Source: Cryptomeria japonica
Lineage: Eukaryota; Streptophyta; Pinopsida; Cupressales; Cupressaceae
Assembly: GCF_030272615.1 (NCBI RefSeq)
Contig: NW_026728916.1
Location: 62,001-126,000, forward strand
Length of the DNA: 64,000 nt
Direction of reading: 5' to 3'
Under the pieces are notes generated by a model. That model was given only the letters and a program-made list of their open reading frames with translations. It was not told the DNA's origin and made no database searches. Below are positions 11,491 to 23,605 of this stretch, in pieces (position 1 is the stretch's first letter; each line of letters opens with the position of its first letter). The position numbers and the translations under genes are program-made.

Positions 11491-12921
11491 ATGGCATACA
11501 AAAATGTGGTCACAATGCTTGCGGTAAATCTGTTCATGTGCTGCTTTTGTACGTTGTTTCTTGCAGAAGCTATGCGCGCAAACCACCACTTCAGAAGTGA
11601 TTCAGCCTTTACAAGGCTCAAAAGAATGGAAGCCTCAATTAAAGCTCAAAGTACGGGAAGACTAGAAACCCTAGTGGGTATGGGTGTTCCTGTGGTGGGC
11701 GAGGACAGAGCATACTTCATGACAATTGGCATGGGAACGCCACCAATAAACATACGCTCACAAGTTGATACGAGCAGCGATCTAATTTGGTTTGACTGTA
11801 AAGCCCTCCCCGCAGGTTCCTCTACCTTCAAATCTGTTCCCTGCCCATCTTCCTTCTGCTCTGATCTTCCCAATTCCACCTGTTCAACAAACTGTCAATT
11901 TTCTCATAATTACACAGGCGGCCGGAACATATCGGGCGAGTTATTCTCCGAGACCTTCACCATGACAAATGGAAGCGGGGCCGTGCATTCCTTTGGTGGA
12001 GTAGCGTTTGGGTGCAGCCATGACACCCAGGGACAGAGCGAGGTGGGCGCCAACGGCGTGGTGTGGAACAACGGCCTCGTGGGGAGAAACGGCGTTGTGG
12101 GGCTCGGGCGAGGGAAATTATCGCTTATCTCACAGATTGGCGAGTCTAAATTTTCCTACTGTCTTGCTGATGATTATGCGGAAGACTACGATGACATAAC
12201 CTACACGCCTCTCCTTTTTGGCAGCGCAGAAGAATTGAGCGGCACAGGAGTGCAGTCGACAATGATGATAAAAAACTCAGCCAGGCCGGAGCTCAACAAC
12301 TACTATTACCTCTCTATGGAAGGGATAAGTGTGGGGAATATATCTGTGAATATTCCGCAAGGAACGTTCGATATACAAGCGAATGGAAGCGGGGGATTCA
12401 TCATCGACTCTGCAACACCGTACACTGTTTTACCGCATGGCGCCTTCACTGCAGTAGCATCTGTTTTGGACTCTCTTTTCGATTCTGCTTCTGGGTTCCG
12501 GAGAATTAACAATTCTCGAGATGGGTTTAGTCTATGCTATCAATCACCTTATGCCTTGGCACCTTATCTGAATATGACTTTTCACATGGGTAGGGGCGCA
12601 GACTTTGTTATTGAAGGAAGACAGAATTTCATTACATATACAGACGTTGATCCTTCTGTAGTGTGTCTGGCAGTGCTGGACATGGGGGATGCTTCTGTTG
12701 AAGGTGTGCCAGCCGTCCTTGGAAATTTTCAACAACAAAATTATCATATTCTTTACGACAATGGCAATGAGACTCTTTCGTTTGTCACCACCAATTGCAG
12801 GCGTCTTGTGAATGGCCCTTCACTCTACCCGGAATACTCACAGTCTAAAGCTCTCACCTTGGGCTGCCATGGTTTGTCGCTGGCGGTACTTTCTATTGTA
12901 ATTTCTTTATTAATAGATTAA
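11491..12921 (+). CDS. Nepenthesin-like A1 aspartic protease, intact ORF with altered catalytic motifs
   Basis: This is a 476-residue single-exon ORF. Residues 1-28 form a signal peptide (hydrophobic MLAVNLFMCCFCTLFLAEA). Residues about 70-250 are the N-terminal lobe with a cysteine-rich insert (about 99-140), and about 260-455 the C-terminal lobe. The C-terminus (LSLAVLSIVISLLID) is hydrophobic, like a GPI-anchor signal, so the product is probably secreted or held at the cell surface. Plant members cleave proteins in the apoplast or vacuole. Unusually, the first catalytic motif reads DTS (Asp93, Ser95), not DTG, and the second reads DSA (Asp306, Ala308), not DSG. Both aspartates remain. Each change is one base from the glycine codon, and the neighbouring pseudogenes keep the glycines. 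The protein may be weakly active, inactive or noncanonical. The start is supported by the signal peptide and by the same MAYKNVVT start in block B. Confidence 0.9.
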   Translation: MAYKNVVTMLAVNLFMCCFCTLFLAEAMRANHHFRSDSAFTRLKRMEASIKAQSTGRLETLVGMGVPVVGEDRAYFMTIGMGTPPINIRSQVDTSSDLIWFDCKALPAGSSTFKSVPCPSSFCSDLPNSTCSTNCQFSHNYTGGRNISGELFSETFTMTNGSGAVHSFGGVAFGCSHDTQGQSEVGANGVVWNNGLVGRNGVVGLGRGKLSLISQIGESKFSYCLADDYAEDYDDITYTPLLFGSAEELSGTGVQSTMMIKNSARPELNNYYYLSMEGISVGNISVNIPQGTFDIQANGSGGFIIDSATPYTVLPHGAFTAVASVLDSLFDSASGFRRINNSRDGFSLCYQSPYALAPYLNMTFHMGRGADFVIEGRQNFITYTDVDPSVVCLAVLDMGDASVEGVPAVLGNFQQQNYHILYDNGNETLSFVTTNCRRLVNGPSLYPEYSQSKALTLGCHGLSLAVLSIVISLLID

Positions 12922-12929
12922 TCAAACGC

Positions 12930-12935
12930 AATAAA
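12930..12935 (+). terminator. Poly(A) signal of the intact protease gene
   Basis: AATAAA lies 9 bases after the stop codon. The same signal follows the block B copy near 24770. It lies upstream of Copia element 2 at 12976, so the transcript could end before the element or inside its LTR. Confidence 0.6.
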
Positions 12936-12970
12936 ATTTCCAACTTCTTGCTTCATATCAATCGTATGTT

Positions 12971-12975
12971 AACTG
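12971..12975. repeat. Target-site duplication of Copia element 2
   Basis: AACTG here and AACTG at 18301-18305 match exactly and flank the two LTR ends. Confidence 0.92.
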
Positions 12976-13359
12976 TGTTGGCGTACGTGGACTCCAGCTG
13001 GACTCCACTAATCTTCTCTGTCTCCGTATCCCTACTACTCCAACTACCGCATTCACTCCATCTTTTCGAGTCTTCTTCAACTCTTTTTGATGCATCTAGA
13101 TGGTTAGGTTTTTTATGCATGCATTCTAGAATCTTCTGTTGTTTCTTGCTGTGAACAGGCTCTGTTTTAAAGAGAGCAGAATGTAATACTTTGTTTTATG
13201 AATGAATGAATGTATAATGCAGAAAGGAGTCATGGGGGCTCTATTTTGTGAAGACATTTATATAAACTATTATATAATATGTTTTTGGTAATAATATAAA
13301 CTGTTTATCTGTTATTATATCACTGTGTTTCTGTTGTCTTGTGTTCTTTCTCCCCTACA
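12976..13359 (+). repeat. 5' LTR of Copia element 2
   Basis: It is 384 bp, starts TGTTGGCGTA and ends CCCCTACA. It is followed by two bases and then the primer-binding site. It aligns end to end with 17917-18300. Confidence 0.95.
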
Positions 13360-13362
13360 AAG

Positions 13363-13374
13363 TGGTATCAGAAC
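13363..13374 (+). other. Primer-binding site of Copia 2
   Basis: TGGTATCAGAAC resembles the initiator tRNA-Met complement used by Copia elements (TGGTATCAGAGC), with one change. It lies 3 bases after the 5' LTR. Confidence 0.8.
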
Positions 13375-13708
13375 AGGGAAATCAAGGCAAAAGTTGCAGA
13401 TAAAGGCAAATAGAGAAGGCAGCCAGTCTGCAAGCAATCATCTCTATGAGGTGAAGTTGTTGAAGGTAATATTGATGTGTGGAGAAGACACAGAGGTAAC
13501 AAAGAACTTGTTGAAGTTGACAGTTAACATAGCTACCAGATTAAAGCTACTAGATACATATTGTTGCTGATAAAGAAAGAGAGAAGCTACCATTATTCAG
13601 AAGTGCAAACTAGTGAGGAAAGTCAAAGTTTTTAATTAAGGTAGAAGGGGCTCCTGCAGAAACAAACAGAGAACCCTGCAAAGGCAAAGTTTTATTCTGA
13701 AAAAAATT

Positions 13709-14680
13709 ATGACAAGAACAAGTGGAAGTATTTCACAACCACAGATTCCAATTTTTAATGGCAAAAATTATGACTATTGGAGTATTAAAATGAAAACTTT
13801 ATTTTGCTCCAAGGGTATTTGGAACTTTGTTGAAAATGGGTTCCCTAAACCACCAAATCAACAGGCATATCAAGCACTTTCACAAGTTGAGAAAGATTTG
13901 CTAGAGGAAAACAAGAAGAAAGATGCAAAGGCACTATTTTTCATTCAACAAGCAATGGAGGAATCAATCTTTCCAAAGGTTGGTTCTACCACAAGATCAA
14001 AGCAAGCATGGGACAGTTTGCAAACAGCATACCAAGGCACAGGCAAGGTAATAATGGCAAAATTACAAATACTTAGAAGGGATTTTGAAAATCTGCAAAT
14101 GATGGACTCAGATTCAATAGATTCATTTTTCACTCATGCAATGTCAACAGTAAATCAGCTAAGGTCCTATGGAGACACTATTGAAGATCAAAAAATTGTA
14201 GAGAAAATACTTAGAAGTCTGCCTACCAAGTTTGATGCAATTGTAATAGCCATTCAAGAGGCCAAAGATCTTGCTCAACTATTAGTAGATGAATTAATGG
14301 GGTCACTCTTAGTGCATGAGCAAAGAATAAATCGATTAGGGACATCATCATTGGAAAATGCATTCAAGAGTCAACTTTCTTTTGGCAAAATAAGGGGGAG
14401 ATCAAATCACAACAGAGGTAGAGGGTGTTTTACACCAAGGGGAGGAAGAGAAAATACACAATTTGAAAGTAGAAGACCAGCTTCGAGCCCACATGCCCAT
14501 TCTACACCAACAAGAGGAAGGGGGAGCAACCATTCTCATAGCCATCATCAAGGAGAAAGGTATGATAAATCAAACATCCAATGTTATTATTGCAATAAAT
14601 TTGGGCATTTTGCATCAAGAAGTAGAAAAAAACAATATGATAGGAACAAGCAAAAGGCACATTTTACAAATGAAAATTAG
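13709..14680 (+). pseudogene. Copia 2 gag
   Basis: This is an open frame of 323 codons starting MTRTSGSISQ. It has the gag opening FNGKNYDYWSIKM, a central UBN2-type region (DSFFTHAMSTVNQLR, LRSLPTKFDAIV) and an RG- and H-rich tail. The zinc knuckle reads CYYCNKFGHFASRS. The last cysteine is replaced by serine, so the knuckle is probably unable to bind zinc normally. Gag ends at a TAG about 30 bases before the next pol piece. Confidence 0.88.
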
Positions 14681-14707
14681 ACAAACACTAATGAGCAAGA
14701 CACCATA

Positions 14708-15610
14708 TTGATAACATGCAATGTAGCACAAGAGAGTTCCAAAGAAGTATGGTTCCTAGATAGAGGTTTTAGTAATCATATGAGTTGTAATAAGGAGATG
14801 TTTGCAATAATGGATGACTCAGTAAAATCAGAAGTAAAATTAGGAAATGATCAACGAGTTTTAGTCATGGGCAAAGGGTCAATTAATATAAGATCTGAGC
14901 AAGGTGAAGAAAAGCATATTTCTGATGTATACTATGTTCTTGGATTGCAACACCACCTCATAAGCATTGGACAACTAGTGCAAAAAGGATATAGAATATA
15001 CTTTGAAAATGGTGAATGTGTGATTCTAGACAAGAAACCAAGCAATGGGCTGATTGCAAAAGTAGAAATGACAAAAAACAGGATGTTTCCATTAAGAATT
15101 CAAAGTGAACTATTTGTAGAGACACAAGGATTGCAAAAGGTTGCTGAATTAGCTTTCAAACCCTCATATAAAAATGAAACTTGGTTATGGCACTTAAGGC
15201 TTGGGCATTTAAACTTCAAAGGGTTACAGCCGTTATACAAGAAGAAAATGGTATATGGGCTACCACCAATAGAGCTACTTAAGACCACATGTGAGAGTTG
15301 CATATTGGCAAAGCAACATAGAAAATAATTTCTAGCTGGCGAGTCTTATAGGGCAAAACATCCACTTGAGATATTACATTTAGATCTTTGTGGACCTATG
15401 CAAACACCTTCCATAAGTGGAAAGCTTTATTTCTTGACATTTATTGATGATTTTAGCAGAAAAGTATGGGTTTATTTCTTGAAATATAAATCAGATGTAT
15501 TTGCTATTTTTAAGGAGTTCAAGACAAAAGTTGAGAAATAAACTGGATACTATATTAAAACATTGAGAACTAATCAAGGTGGAGAGTACATATCAATTGA
15601 TTTTTCAGAA
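14708..15610 (+). pseudogene. Copia 2 protease, pre-integrase and integrase core
   Basis: The protease motif reads WFLDRGFSNHM, with the DSG of active copies changed to DRG, so it is probably dead. The GAG-pre-integrase follows (LRLGHLNF, CESCILAKQH). A TAA lies near 15326. The integrase core then continues without an ATG (LHLDLCGPMQ, FLTFIDDFSRK), with another TAA near 15539 and a frameshift near 15600. Confidence 0.88.
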
Positions 15611-16781
15611 TTTTTGCAAAGAAAATGGCATAAATAAACAATTTACAGCAAGGTATACTCCTCAACAAAATGGAGTAGCTAAGAGAAAGAATAGAACAAT
15701 TATGGAAATAGCACGAAGTATGATAAAAGAAAAACATCTACCAAATGAGTGTCGGGTGAAAGCGGTTGCATGCTCGGTATACATATTAAATAGGTGTCCA
15801 ACAAAAGCAGTGATAAATAAAACACTAGAAGAAGCCTGGAGCAAAAGGAAGCATAACATATCACATTTAAGAGTTTTTGGTTGTGTGGCATACTCCTTGA
15901 TACCTCAAGAGTTGAGAAATAAACTAGATGATAGAGGAGAGAAGTGCATATTTGTGGGATATAGTGAAAAATCCAAGGCGTATAAGTTGTACAATCCTAT
16001 CACAAAGAAGCTGATTATAAGTTGTGATGTTGAGTTTGTTGAAGATGAAGCATGGGATGGTAGCATAGACAAAACAACTATAGTTGCAGCTAGTGTTCCA
16101 CAAGAGAATGAAGAGAATGAAACTCAAGTTGAGAATCCTACTATACAAGCAAATGTACCTACAACACCTTCTAGAGCACCTAGCACTCCAAATGCTACAA
16201 CACCAGCAAGTAATAACAACAGTGAATCTTCTAATCCAACCCTTGCATCACTAAGATCAATATCCATAAACACTTCAAAGAAGACACGTAGTCTAAGGGA
16301 GATTTATGATGAAATCCAAGAGGTTGAAAATGATGATATATGCACTAATTTTGCATTCCTGATACAAGCTGATCCAATTTGCTTTGAAAATGCTATTAAA
16401 GATGACAAATGGATTGCAGCCATGGATGAAGAAATCCAATTCACTAAAAATAATCAAACTTGGGATCTAGTTGAGCTTCCTAAAGACAATGATGTGATTG
16501 GAGCTAAGTGGGTTTACAAAACAAAGTATAATGCTGATGGAAAAGTAGAGAAACATAGGGCACAACTAGTGGCTAAAGGCTTTGCACAACAACCAGGTAT
16601 AGACTACAATGAAACATTTGCACCCATGGCAAGATTGGATACAATAAGAATGATTTTATCTGTAGCAGCTCAAAACAAATGGAAAGTTTTCCAAATGGAC
16701 GTTAAATCAGCATTCTTGAATGGTATTTTAGAAGAAGAAGTGTATGTAAATCAGCCACCTGGTTATGAAATTCTAGGATGA
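15579..16781 (+). pseudogene. Copia 2 integrase end and reverse transcriptase start
   Basis: The frame opens inside the integrase (FCKENGINKQFTARYTPQQN), continues through the FVGYSEKSKAYKLYNP region and a Thr/Ser/Asn-rich linker, and enters RT (WDLVELPKDN, GAKWVYKTKYNADG, DVKSAFLNGILEEEVYV). It stops at a TGA at 16779 where related copies read through. Confidence 0.9.
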
Positions 16782-17910
16782 GAACATAAGGTATACAAAC
16801 TGAAAAGGGCCCTATATGGTTTGAAGCAAGCTCCTAGAGCTTGGTACAACAGGATAGATTCTTATTTTGTGAACAATGGTTTTGGCAAGTGTGGCAATGA
16901 ACCAACTTTGTCTGTCAAAGTGAATGATAAAAAGGAAATTTTGATAGTTTGTTTGTATGTAGATGATTTGATATTCATAGGTAATATGTCCATTGACTCA
17001 TTCAAGACAACCATGAAAAAGGAATTTGATATGACTGATTTGGGGCTCATGAGATACTTTCTTGGCATGGAGGTAAGTCAAAATGATCAAGGCATCTTCA
17101 TATGTCAAAGCAAGTATGCTATTGATTTGATGAAGAGATTTAAGATGACAAATGTGAATCCAACACCTACACCCATTGCTTTGGGTTTAAAACTTAGTAA
17201 GGATGACAAAATTCCTAGTGTAGATGCAACTTTATTCAAAAGATTAGTTGGTAGCCTCATGTATCTAACTGCCACAAGATCGGATATTATGTATGGGGTT
17301 AGTCTTATTTCTAGATTCATGGATAAACCAAAAGAATCACATTGGAAAACTAGGAAAAGAATTTTAAGGTATATTGCTAGAACAAAGAGTTTTGGGATTT
17401 TATATACATCTTCAGATGACTACAAACTGATTGGATATATAGATAGTGATTGGGGATGTAGCATAGATGATAGAAAAAGAACTTCTAGGTATATCTTTCA
17501 TCTTGGTTCTAGTGCTATCTCTTGGGCATCAAAGAAACAACCAATTGTTACCCTCTCATCAGCTAAAGCAGAATATGTTGCAGCCACATCAGTAGCTTGC
17601 CAAGCAGTATGGATGAGGAGAGTACTTTCAGATTTGCGGCATCAACAAGAAGAACCTATGAAAATCTATTGTGATAACAATTCAGCAATTGCTTTATCTA
17701 AAAATCATGTCTTTCATAAACAGAGCAAGTATATTGATACAAGATATCATTTTATTTGAGAATTGGTGAACAATGGTGACATATATCTTCAGTTTTGCAG
17801 GTCCAATGAACAACTAGCAGACATTTTCACAAAGTCACTTGTAAATAATGTTTTTGAACACCTCCGAGAAGGAATTGGTATTGTAGACATATATGGCAGT
17901 GAAGATTAAG
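16782..17910 (+). pseudogene. Copia 2 reverse transcriptase end and RNase H
   Basis: This carries ALYGLKQAPRAWY, the catalytic YVDDLIFIG box, KYFLG-like MRYFLGMEV, and RNase H strings IDSDWGCS and TLSSAKAEYVA. In that last string the family's glutamate is shifted by a change to Lys (SSTEAEY in most copies). A TGA at 17757 cuts the frame. The tail QLADIFTKSL continues beyond it to about 17905. Confidence 0.9.
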
Positions 17911-17916
17911 GGGGAG
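17907..17916 (+). other. Polypurine tract of Copia 2
   Basis: A purine-only string (aagggggag) ends directly at the TGTTGG start of the 3' LTR at 17917. This tract primes plus-strand synthesis in LTR elements and fixes the LTR start. Confidence 0.85.
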
Positions 17917-18300
17917 TGTTGGTGTACATGGACTCCAGCTGGACTCCACTAATCTTCTCTGCCTCTGTATCCTAACTACTCCAACTACCACATTCACTCC
18001 ACCTTCTCGAGTCTTCTTCAACTCTTTTTGATGCATCTAGATGGTTAGGTTTTTTATGCACGCATTCTAGAATCTTCTATTGTTTTTTGCTGTGAACAGG
18101 CTCTATTTTAAAGAGACCAAAATGTAATACTTCATTTTATGAATGAATGAATGTATAATGCAAAAAGGAGTCATTGGCAGCTCTATTTTGTGAAGACATT
18201 TATATAAACTGTTATATAATATGTTTTTGGTATAATATAAACTGCTTATCTGTTATTATATCATTGTGTTTCTATTGTCTTGTGTTCTTTCTCCCCTACA
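17917..18300 (+). repeat. 3' LTR of Copia element 2
   Basis: It is 384 bp with TGTTGG...CTACA ends and is followed by the exact AACTG duplication at 18301-18305. Confidence 0.95.
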
Positions 18301-18305
18301 AACTG

Positions 18306-20400
18306 AAAGTTGCAATCGCTCCATACTGTTGAATGGTTAAGTTGGATATATAAAGAACATTTATAGATGAAGATATTAGTGAATAAATTATTTGATATAG
18401 TACATATAAATGATGAGACGACTAATTATTCATATTTATAATTGTTTTTTATTGTTGTGTAATTTAAAATAGGTTGAAAACATTTTTAACAATTTTTATT
18501 ATGAACATTTCAATCAAAGATATAAGTTAATATAAGTTAATAAATTGTTCGATATAGTATTAATATTTTATATTTATAATTTTTCTTATTATTATTATGT
18601 AGTTTGAAATAGATTGAAAATATCTATTTGTTTATATTTGATAATAACTAAATTTTGGTTAATTTTGATCAGCAATTTTAATTGTAATAATTGTGATGTT
18701 GAATCATATTGAACTTCTCATGAAATTCTATTTGATTGTTGAGCAGTTCAAACTTATCCAAATTGAAAGGAATAATTCACCCTCTATATAATAGAAGCAT
18801 TAATAAATAAAATCTTAAGATTTGTTCTTTTAAAAATTTACTAATCATGAACAATAGTGATGAGGGGTTATAATTTTTAGTAGCATTGTTCACATGACAT
18901 GGTGCTTTCCTCAAAATCATTCCTACAATCTCATGTATTTAGAATTTTGACATTGACAATAGAAAAAAATGGTGCATTGTCTCTAACAACTTTTTGTTTG
19001 TTTTCAAAAAAAGAATGACCAATATAGCAAAAGATAATCATTAACTTACAACAATAGATGCAAATGCCAGTTTAGTTATGCTAGTTACATATCAATACTT
19101 TTACCTCTATACATATGAAATGCACCATTTTTTATAAAAAATTATATAGAATAATAAGTTTAACTTGTAATAAAAATGCTAATTGCAACTTCAAAGCCGA
19201 AACTTTTTTAAGAAAATACAACTTTATATCACACTCTAATCTAATTAGAAATCCATATGATAATAGCAGCAACATTGATTTAATTTAAGTGTAAGATGGG
19301 GAAAATGATGACAACATTGATATTCAAGCTAGAAAATAAATTTATAAAATTAAGACTAAGTGAATTCACAAGAAAACTATAATGGATGGTGCAATATGAC
19401 CATTCGTAAGGCACTTCGAATGATTTATTGATTCTCTCAAAAATAGGTAAAACATTATTAATGTATGATATTGCATTAAAAGTGATTACACCTAATATGA
19501 TGGATGCAACCTTTTGAAATGTTAGAACAACACCTTATATGACTATTATAACATTCTAATAATTGGTATAATAGCACATATGTCTAATGTAGTATTCCAA
19601 AATACTAAAATAACACTTTGTGTAACTAGTATAGCTTTATAATGATTGGAACAACACCGTGTATGACTAATTGAATATTAAGGATGATTAGTGGTGGTTG
19701 GGAATGATGTAAACTAGTGACTATATAATTTAATCTTAGGGTTTGGATTTACCAATTTTACTCCTCCAAATATAGTTCTTAGCTACAATTGATTAGAAAT
19801 ATAGTAAACAATTCATGTCCATAAGTTATTAATGCACATCAACTCTCCAAAGTCTTTTAAACCAATGCAACAACCATTATATACAATGAGAAACATTTTA
19901 GTGACTCTATAATATATTTTCAAATACTTTATTAATCGATGAAATATTTAATAAATTATTATAGTGATGATAGTGATTGACAAAAATGAGAACAATTTTA
20001 ATCATGAGGTTTTGAAGGTCTATCTCCCAAAAATCTATTCCAAAATGGTCAAATATAGGTGTTGGGCACACTACTCTAGGTGTTTCCATCTATTAAAAGG
20101 TCATCACAACCTTTGACCGTCTACTCTATGCTTTTACCACTTTTGGTATTAGATCTAAACCCAAACATAAAAAAAAATGGGAAGAAGGTTTATGTTATAT
20201 AGTGGCTTCCATAATTCAAAGCCCATGTTAGTGCTCCCACCTCGATAATATGTATCATCATGAAAAAGAGTGTAGACCCTAAGGAGGATAGAGGAAAAGT
20301 AGTAATGAAAAATTAGAATGAAATGATTAAACCTTAAGAATGAAACCCCCTGATGGTGTTTAGCTTCCTTGTAGTGATGTAATGTAATGATATTTATGAA
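18306..20400. other. Protease 3' flank and AT-rich intergenic DNA
   Basis: No gene is supported. The part from about 18330 to 18840 aligns loosely with 56800-57120 (agaacattt, then ataaattatt, then tttaaaataggtt against tttcaaataggtt). A further patch near 19030-19090 (aaagataatcatt, caaatagatgcaaa-like) aligns with 58985-59040. These are probably old duplicate flanks from the same expansion as the protease blocks. The remaining 19100-20400 holds nothing recognisable. Confidence 0.55.
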
Positions 20401-20404
20401 AGTA

Positions 20405-21180
20405 CTTCAAATATTTTTTTATTAAGGTAAGGTGGATTTTTTACAACGCTCAAACCCTTGAACAGAAAAGGAGGTTACAAATAGGTTAACTAATAACAAC
20501 AAAACAAAAAATGCAGACCAAAATATTAGTAGAACCAACGTGTAGGAAAAAAATCTTGCAGTGGGAGTAGACTACTAGCCACATCTAGAGAAATAATTGA
20601 AAATCTAATTTGGAGCCCAAATTCACCCCAAAGGACCCAAATTGTCTAAGAAGGGCTATTATCATGAGCCAAAAATTTAGGAGTAGAGGAGGAGACACCA
20701 TTAGAATAAACTACATAGAATTCACCCAATCGAGAATTACGTCTAAAGGGAGAGACTAAGTATCTAGGATAACTAAGGGAAGAGGAGAGCTATCGAAGCC
20801 ACATTTAAATGATGTAGCAAAAGAGTAAATAACATATCGGAAATCCATGTGATTTGAAGTAGTAGAGGAAAGAGGCACTGAATAATAGAACTATTTGAAT
20901 CAAAATTTGGTTCATTAGGGAAAAGCTTGAGATAGATTAGACCAAGAAAGGGAAGGACTTAGACAAGAGCCATGAGGACAAATCAAGACTAAATGTCTAG
21001 TAGCAAAATAGCATCTATAATAACAATGAGCACCCTCGTAATGTATTATCTGAGTTTGACGATGTTCAGTTGCGTAATATACAATCTCACCTAGTAAAGC
21101 CTTCAACATATCCATATCAACATGGATTTTATACTAGGTGAAAGAAAGAATCTATGAAATTGTTGAATCTGGAAAGAGAG
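20405..21180 (-). mobile_element. LINE relic: 3' tail and ORF1 zinc-knuckle fragment
   Basis: On the minus strand, 21150-20950 encodes a string like the end of plant LINE ORF1 (DMLKALLGEIV, then IIHYEGAHC and CPHGSCL). The CCHC knuckle spacing is visible but degraded. The 3' end at about 20410-20440 reads CCACCTTACCTTAATAAAAA on the minus strand, a typical LINE tail. No endonuclease or RT remains. Target duplications were not resolved. An unrelated protein is possible but less likely, given the tail. Confidence 0.5.
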
Positions 21181-21682
21181 AAAAGAATGATATGGTTGAT
21201 CTGTGGGTTATAGTATATATTTTATGCTTATAATTAATCATGTATTCAGTCCTCCTTCATGCAAATTTTATATGTTATCTTTGTGCATCTGATATAAAAT
21301 GATTTTTATAATATGTGAGTAATGAAATGTTTTGTGAGTGCATCTTCTTGATGTTTGTTCACATTTTAATTTTTAAAATCCAGTTGAATGATTTTCTATT
21401 CCATAATTCTTCCGTACGAAATGGATCTTTGTATTCATTTTTTATTTCTTCCTGGAGTTTGGCTATCTTGCTTGCTTTATAGTTAAGTCCATACTCTTCA
21501 AATCTCAAATCTTATCATATGAGAGAGTTGACATACAAGAAGATTGTTAATTCAATAGCAGTCTTTATAATTGTTTTGGAACATTTGCCTATGTCTATTG
21601 AATGATTCACCTTAATTATAAAAGGAAAATTTGTAATAACAAACATCATTGATCATAAATATTTTAAAGACCTCTTTACACA
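21181..21682. other. Intergenic DNA without recognisable features
   Basis: The stretch is AT-rich with no open frame of note. Homology to the 3' flank of the block A minus copy starts near 21683, matching 1678. Confidence 0.5.
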
Positions 21683-21785
21683 GTAGTTCAGAAAAATTCC
21701 ATCTTATTGTGCAAACGAGAGGAAGAGAGTATGGTTAGCCAAGTTAGATCAAAATGTTTGTAATTATTGATGAATTTAATCTCTT

Positions 21786-22500
21786 TTATAGGGTTAATGG
21801 GAGAGCTGCAAAATAAAGAAGCAGCAGCGGTAACAAGACATGGCACCCTAAGATAGGGATGGAGCTTTGGACTGTAGGTACGAGGGGTAAGACGACATAT
21901 ACAGTGACCTGCAGCGGGTGAAAGTAAAGGAGCCTCTGGTTAGCGTTGTCATACAGAATATGTATGGAAACCTCCAAGGACGACCAGCACACCTGCAACT
22001 GAAGCCTCATCCATATCTAACATTGCCAGACACAGTATTATTTTTTCGTCAAACGGGCCAGATTTTATAGATTTAACGAAATTACGTTTACCTTCGATAA
22101 CATAATCTGCACCGGCCATATGAAAAGTCATATTTAGATGAGGGACATAACTATAGCAAAGTGATGAATAGCATAGACTTCAACCATCTCAAGAATCATT
22201 AGATCTGGGTAATCCCAGGACAGAATCCAAAACAGATGCCACTGCCGCAAAGGCGGTGTGCAGCAACACAGTGTAGGGTGTTCCAGAGTCGATGATGAAT
22301 CCACCGCTTCCGTTCACTTGTATATCGAACGTCCCTCACGGAATATTCAGAGACACGTTCCCCACGCTTATTCCTTCCACGGAGAGATAATAATAGCTGT
22401 TGAGATCTGCCATGACTGTGTTGTTTATCATCATCGTTGACTGCACTTCTATGGCGTTCAACAGGGGGCCTCATTCCTTTCCAAATGGGGGCCTCTGAGC
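21786..22500 (-). pseudogene. Nepenthesin-like aspartic protease pseudogene (block B, minus copy), internally deleted
   Basis: This is the paralogue of the 1786-8390 pseudogene. The C-terminal part is recognisable (LCLAMLDMDEASVAGV, hydrophobic tail LGCHVLLPLLLLY) but shifted in frame in several places. At about 22465-22475 it jumps directly from the C-lobe start to the N-terminal string that precedes the first catalytic motif in block A. So roughly the whole N-lobe, including the first catalytic Asp, has been deleted. The second catalytic motif region survives near 22285-22300 (IIDSGT-like). Not functional. Confidence 0.85.
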
Positions 22501-23605
22501 ATTTTTTTTGCGCAGAGCAAACTGTAAAAACAACATATGGTTAGATTCACCACCAGTAATGCGATCTTATTATTGTATGTCATTGATCAAGATTTCGAGA
22601 TTCCCTTAATTTCTACTACAGGTAGGTTTAATGGCGATTGTTATTTATAAGGATTATTCTGTATGTTAATGGGATTGTTTAATTAATTGGCGCCTGCTGA
22701 TTATTTTACCATTCTTTGTTTCATCTCTCCTACAGAAGGAGATGACGACAAGATTGATGGGATTATAGAATGAAAAAGGGCATCTTATTTTTCACCAAAC
22801 AACTTCGGAGTTTTCCAATTGTTGCATCGATGGCGACAACGGGAAGGCAAAGAGTTGAAAGAGTCGATAATATTTCTAATTTCAATTTTGGCTATGGTAA
22901 ATTTGACGTATTTCTTCGTCCTATCTATTATTGCAAATATAGACAGATCATTAGGAATATAGTTTTTTCCATATAGTTTATGGAAAATGTTCATAGTTAA
23001 ATATCAAATAATCGAAAGTCAAAATTAATACAACTACAAATAAAAGAATGTTTGTTTTATTTAATATAGTAATTTCTTTCTTAAAGATAATTATGATAGT
23101 CATCTTCAAAATATATCTATATCTATATCATGGTAATTTTTTAATTTCAAAACATATCTATATTTATATCATGATAATAATGACATTGTTCATCAAAATG
23201 ATGCTCTCTATATAAAGAAGGTATACAAAAAATTATTAAATATGACATAATAGAAAGTCAAAATTAATACAAAGAAAATACATAAGATATCCAACATAGT
23301 GATAAATATTTTAAACAATCTTTGTAGATACTATCTTCAAGAACTAATTATATTAATAATAGATAATACAGTAGCATTTTAAATAAATTAAAGGTCGAAT
23401 GAGAAAGGAAAATTTTGCATAGATAAAAATAGTCTCTACAGTCTTACTTTGGTTAGATGTATGGTTTGTAACTACAAATGAATGTTGGTTTAAGTTACAA
23501 CAGTATATCAATTAGCCATTCAGTGATAAAAACAAAGGAGTGCTTAATAAACAAAACTCGTATTTGTATCCTCGACAAGTACAGTCTGTATAAACAAAAA
23601 ATATA
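22501..23605. other. Intergenic DNA between the head-to-head proteases, block B
   Basis: The stretch aligns in patches with block A (8391-9260 and 11090-11200) and has no gene of its own. It is shorter than the block A interval because about 1.8 kb present at 9300-11090 is missing here. Confidence 0.6.

Larger units (their letters stand above)
12976..18300 (+). mobile_element. Ty1/Copia LTR retrotransposon 2
   Basis: This is a complete 5325-bp element on the plus strand with 384-bp LTRs, a primer-binding site, a polypurine tract and gag-pol in Copia order. It sits 55 bp downstream of the protease stop codon. The coding region is broken by stops near 15326, 15539, 16779 and 17757 and by a frameshift near 15600. 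The LTRs differ at roughly 25 positions by eye, mostly transitions, so the insertion is not recent. Confidence 0.96.
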
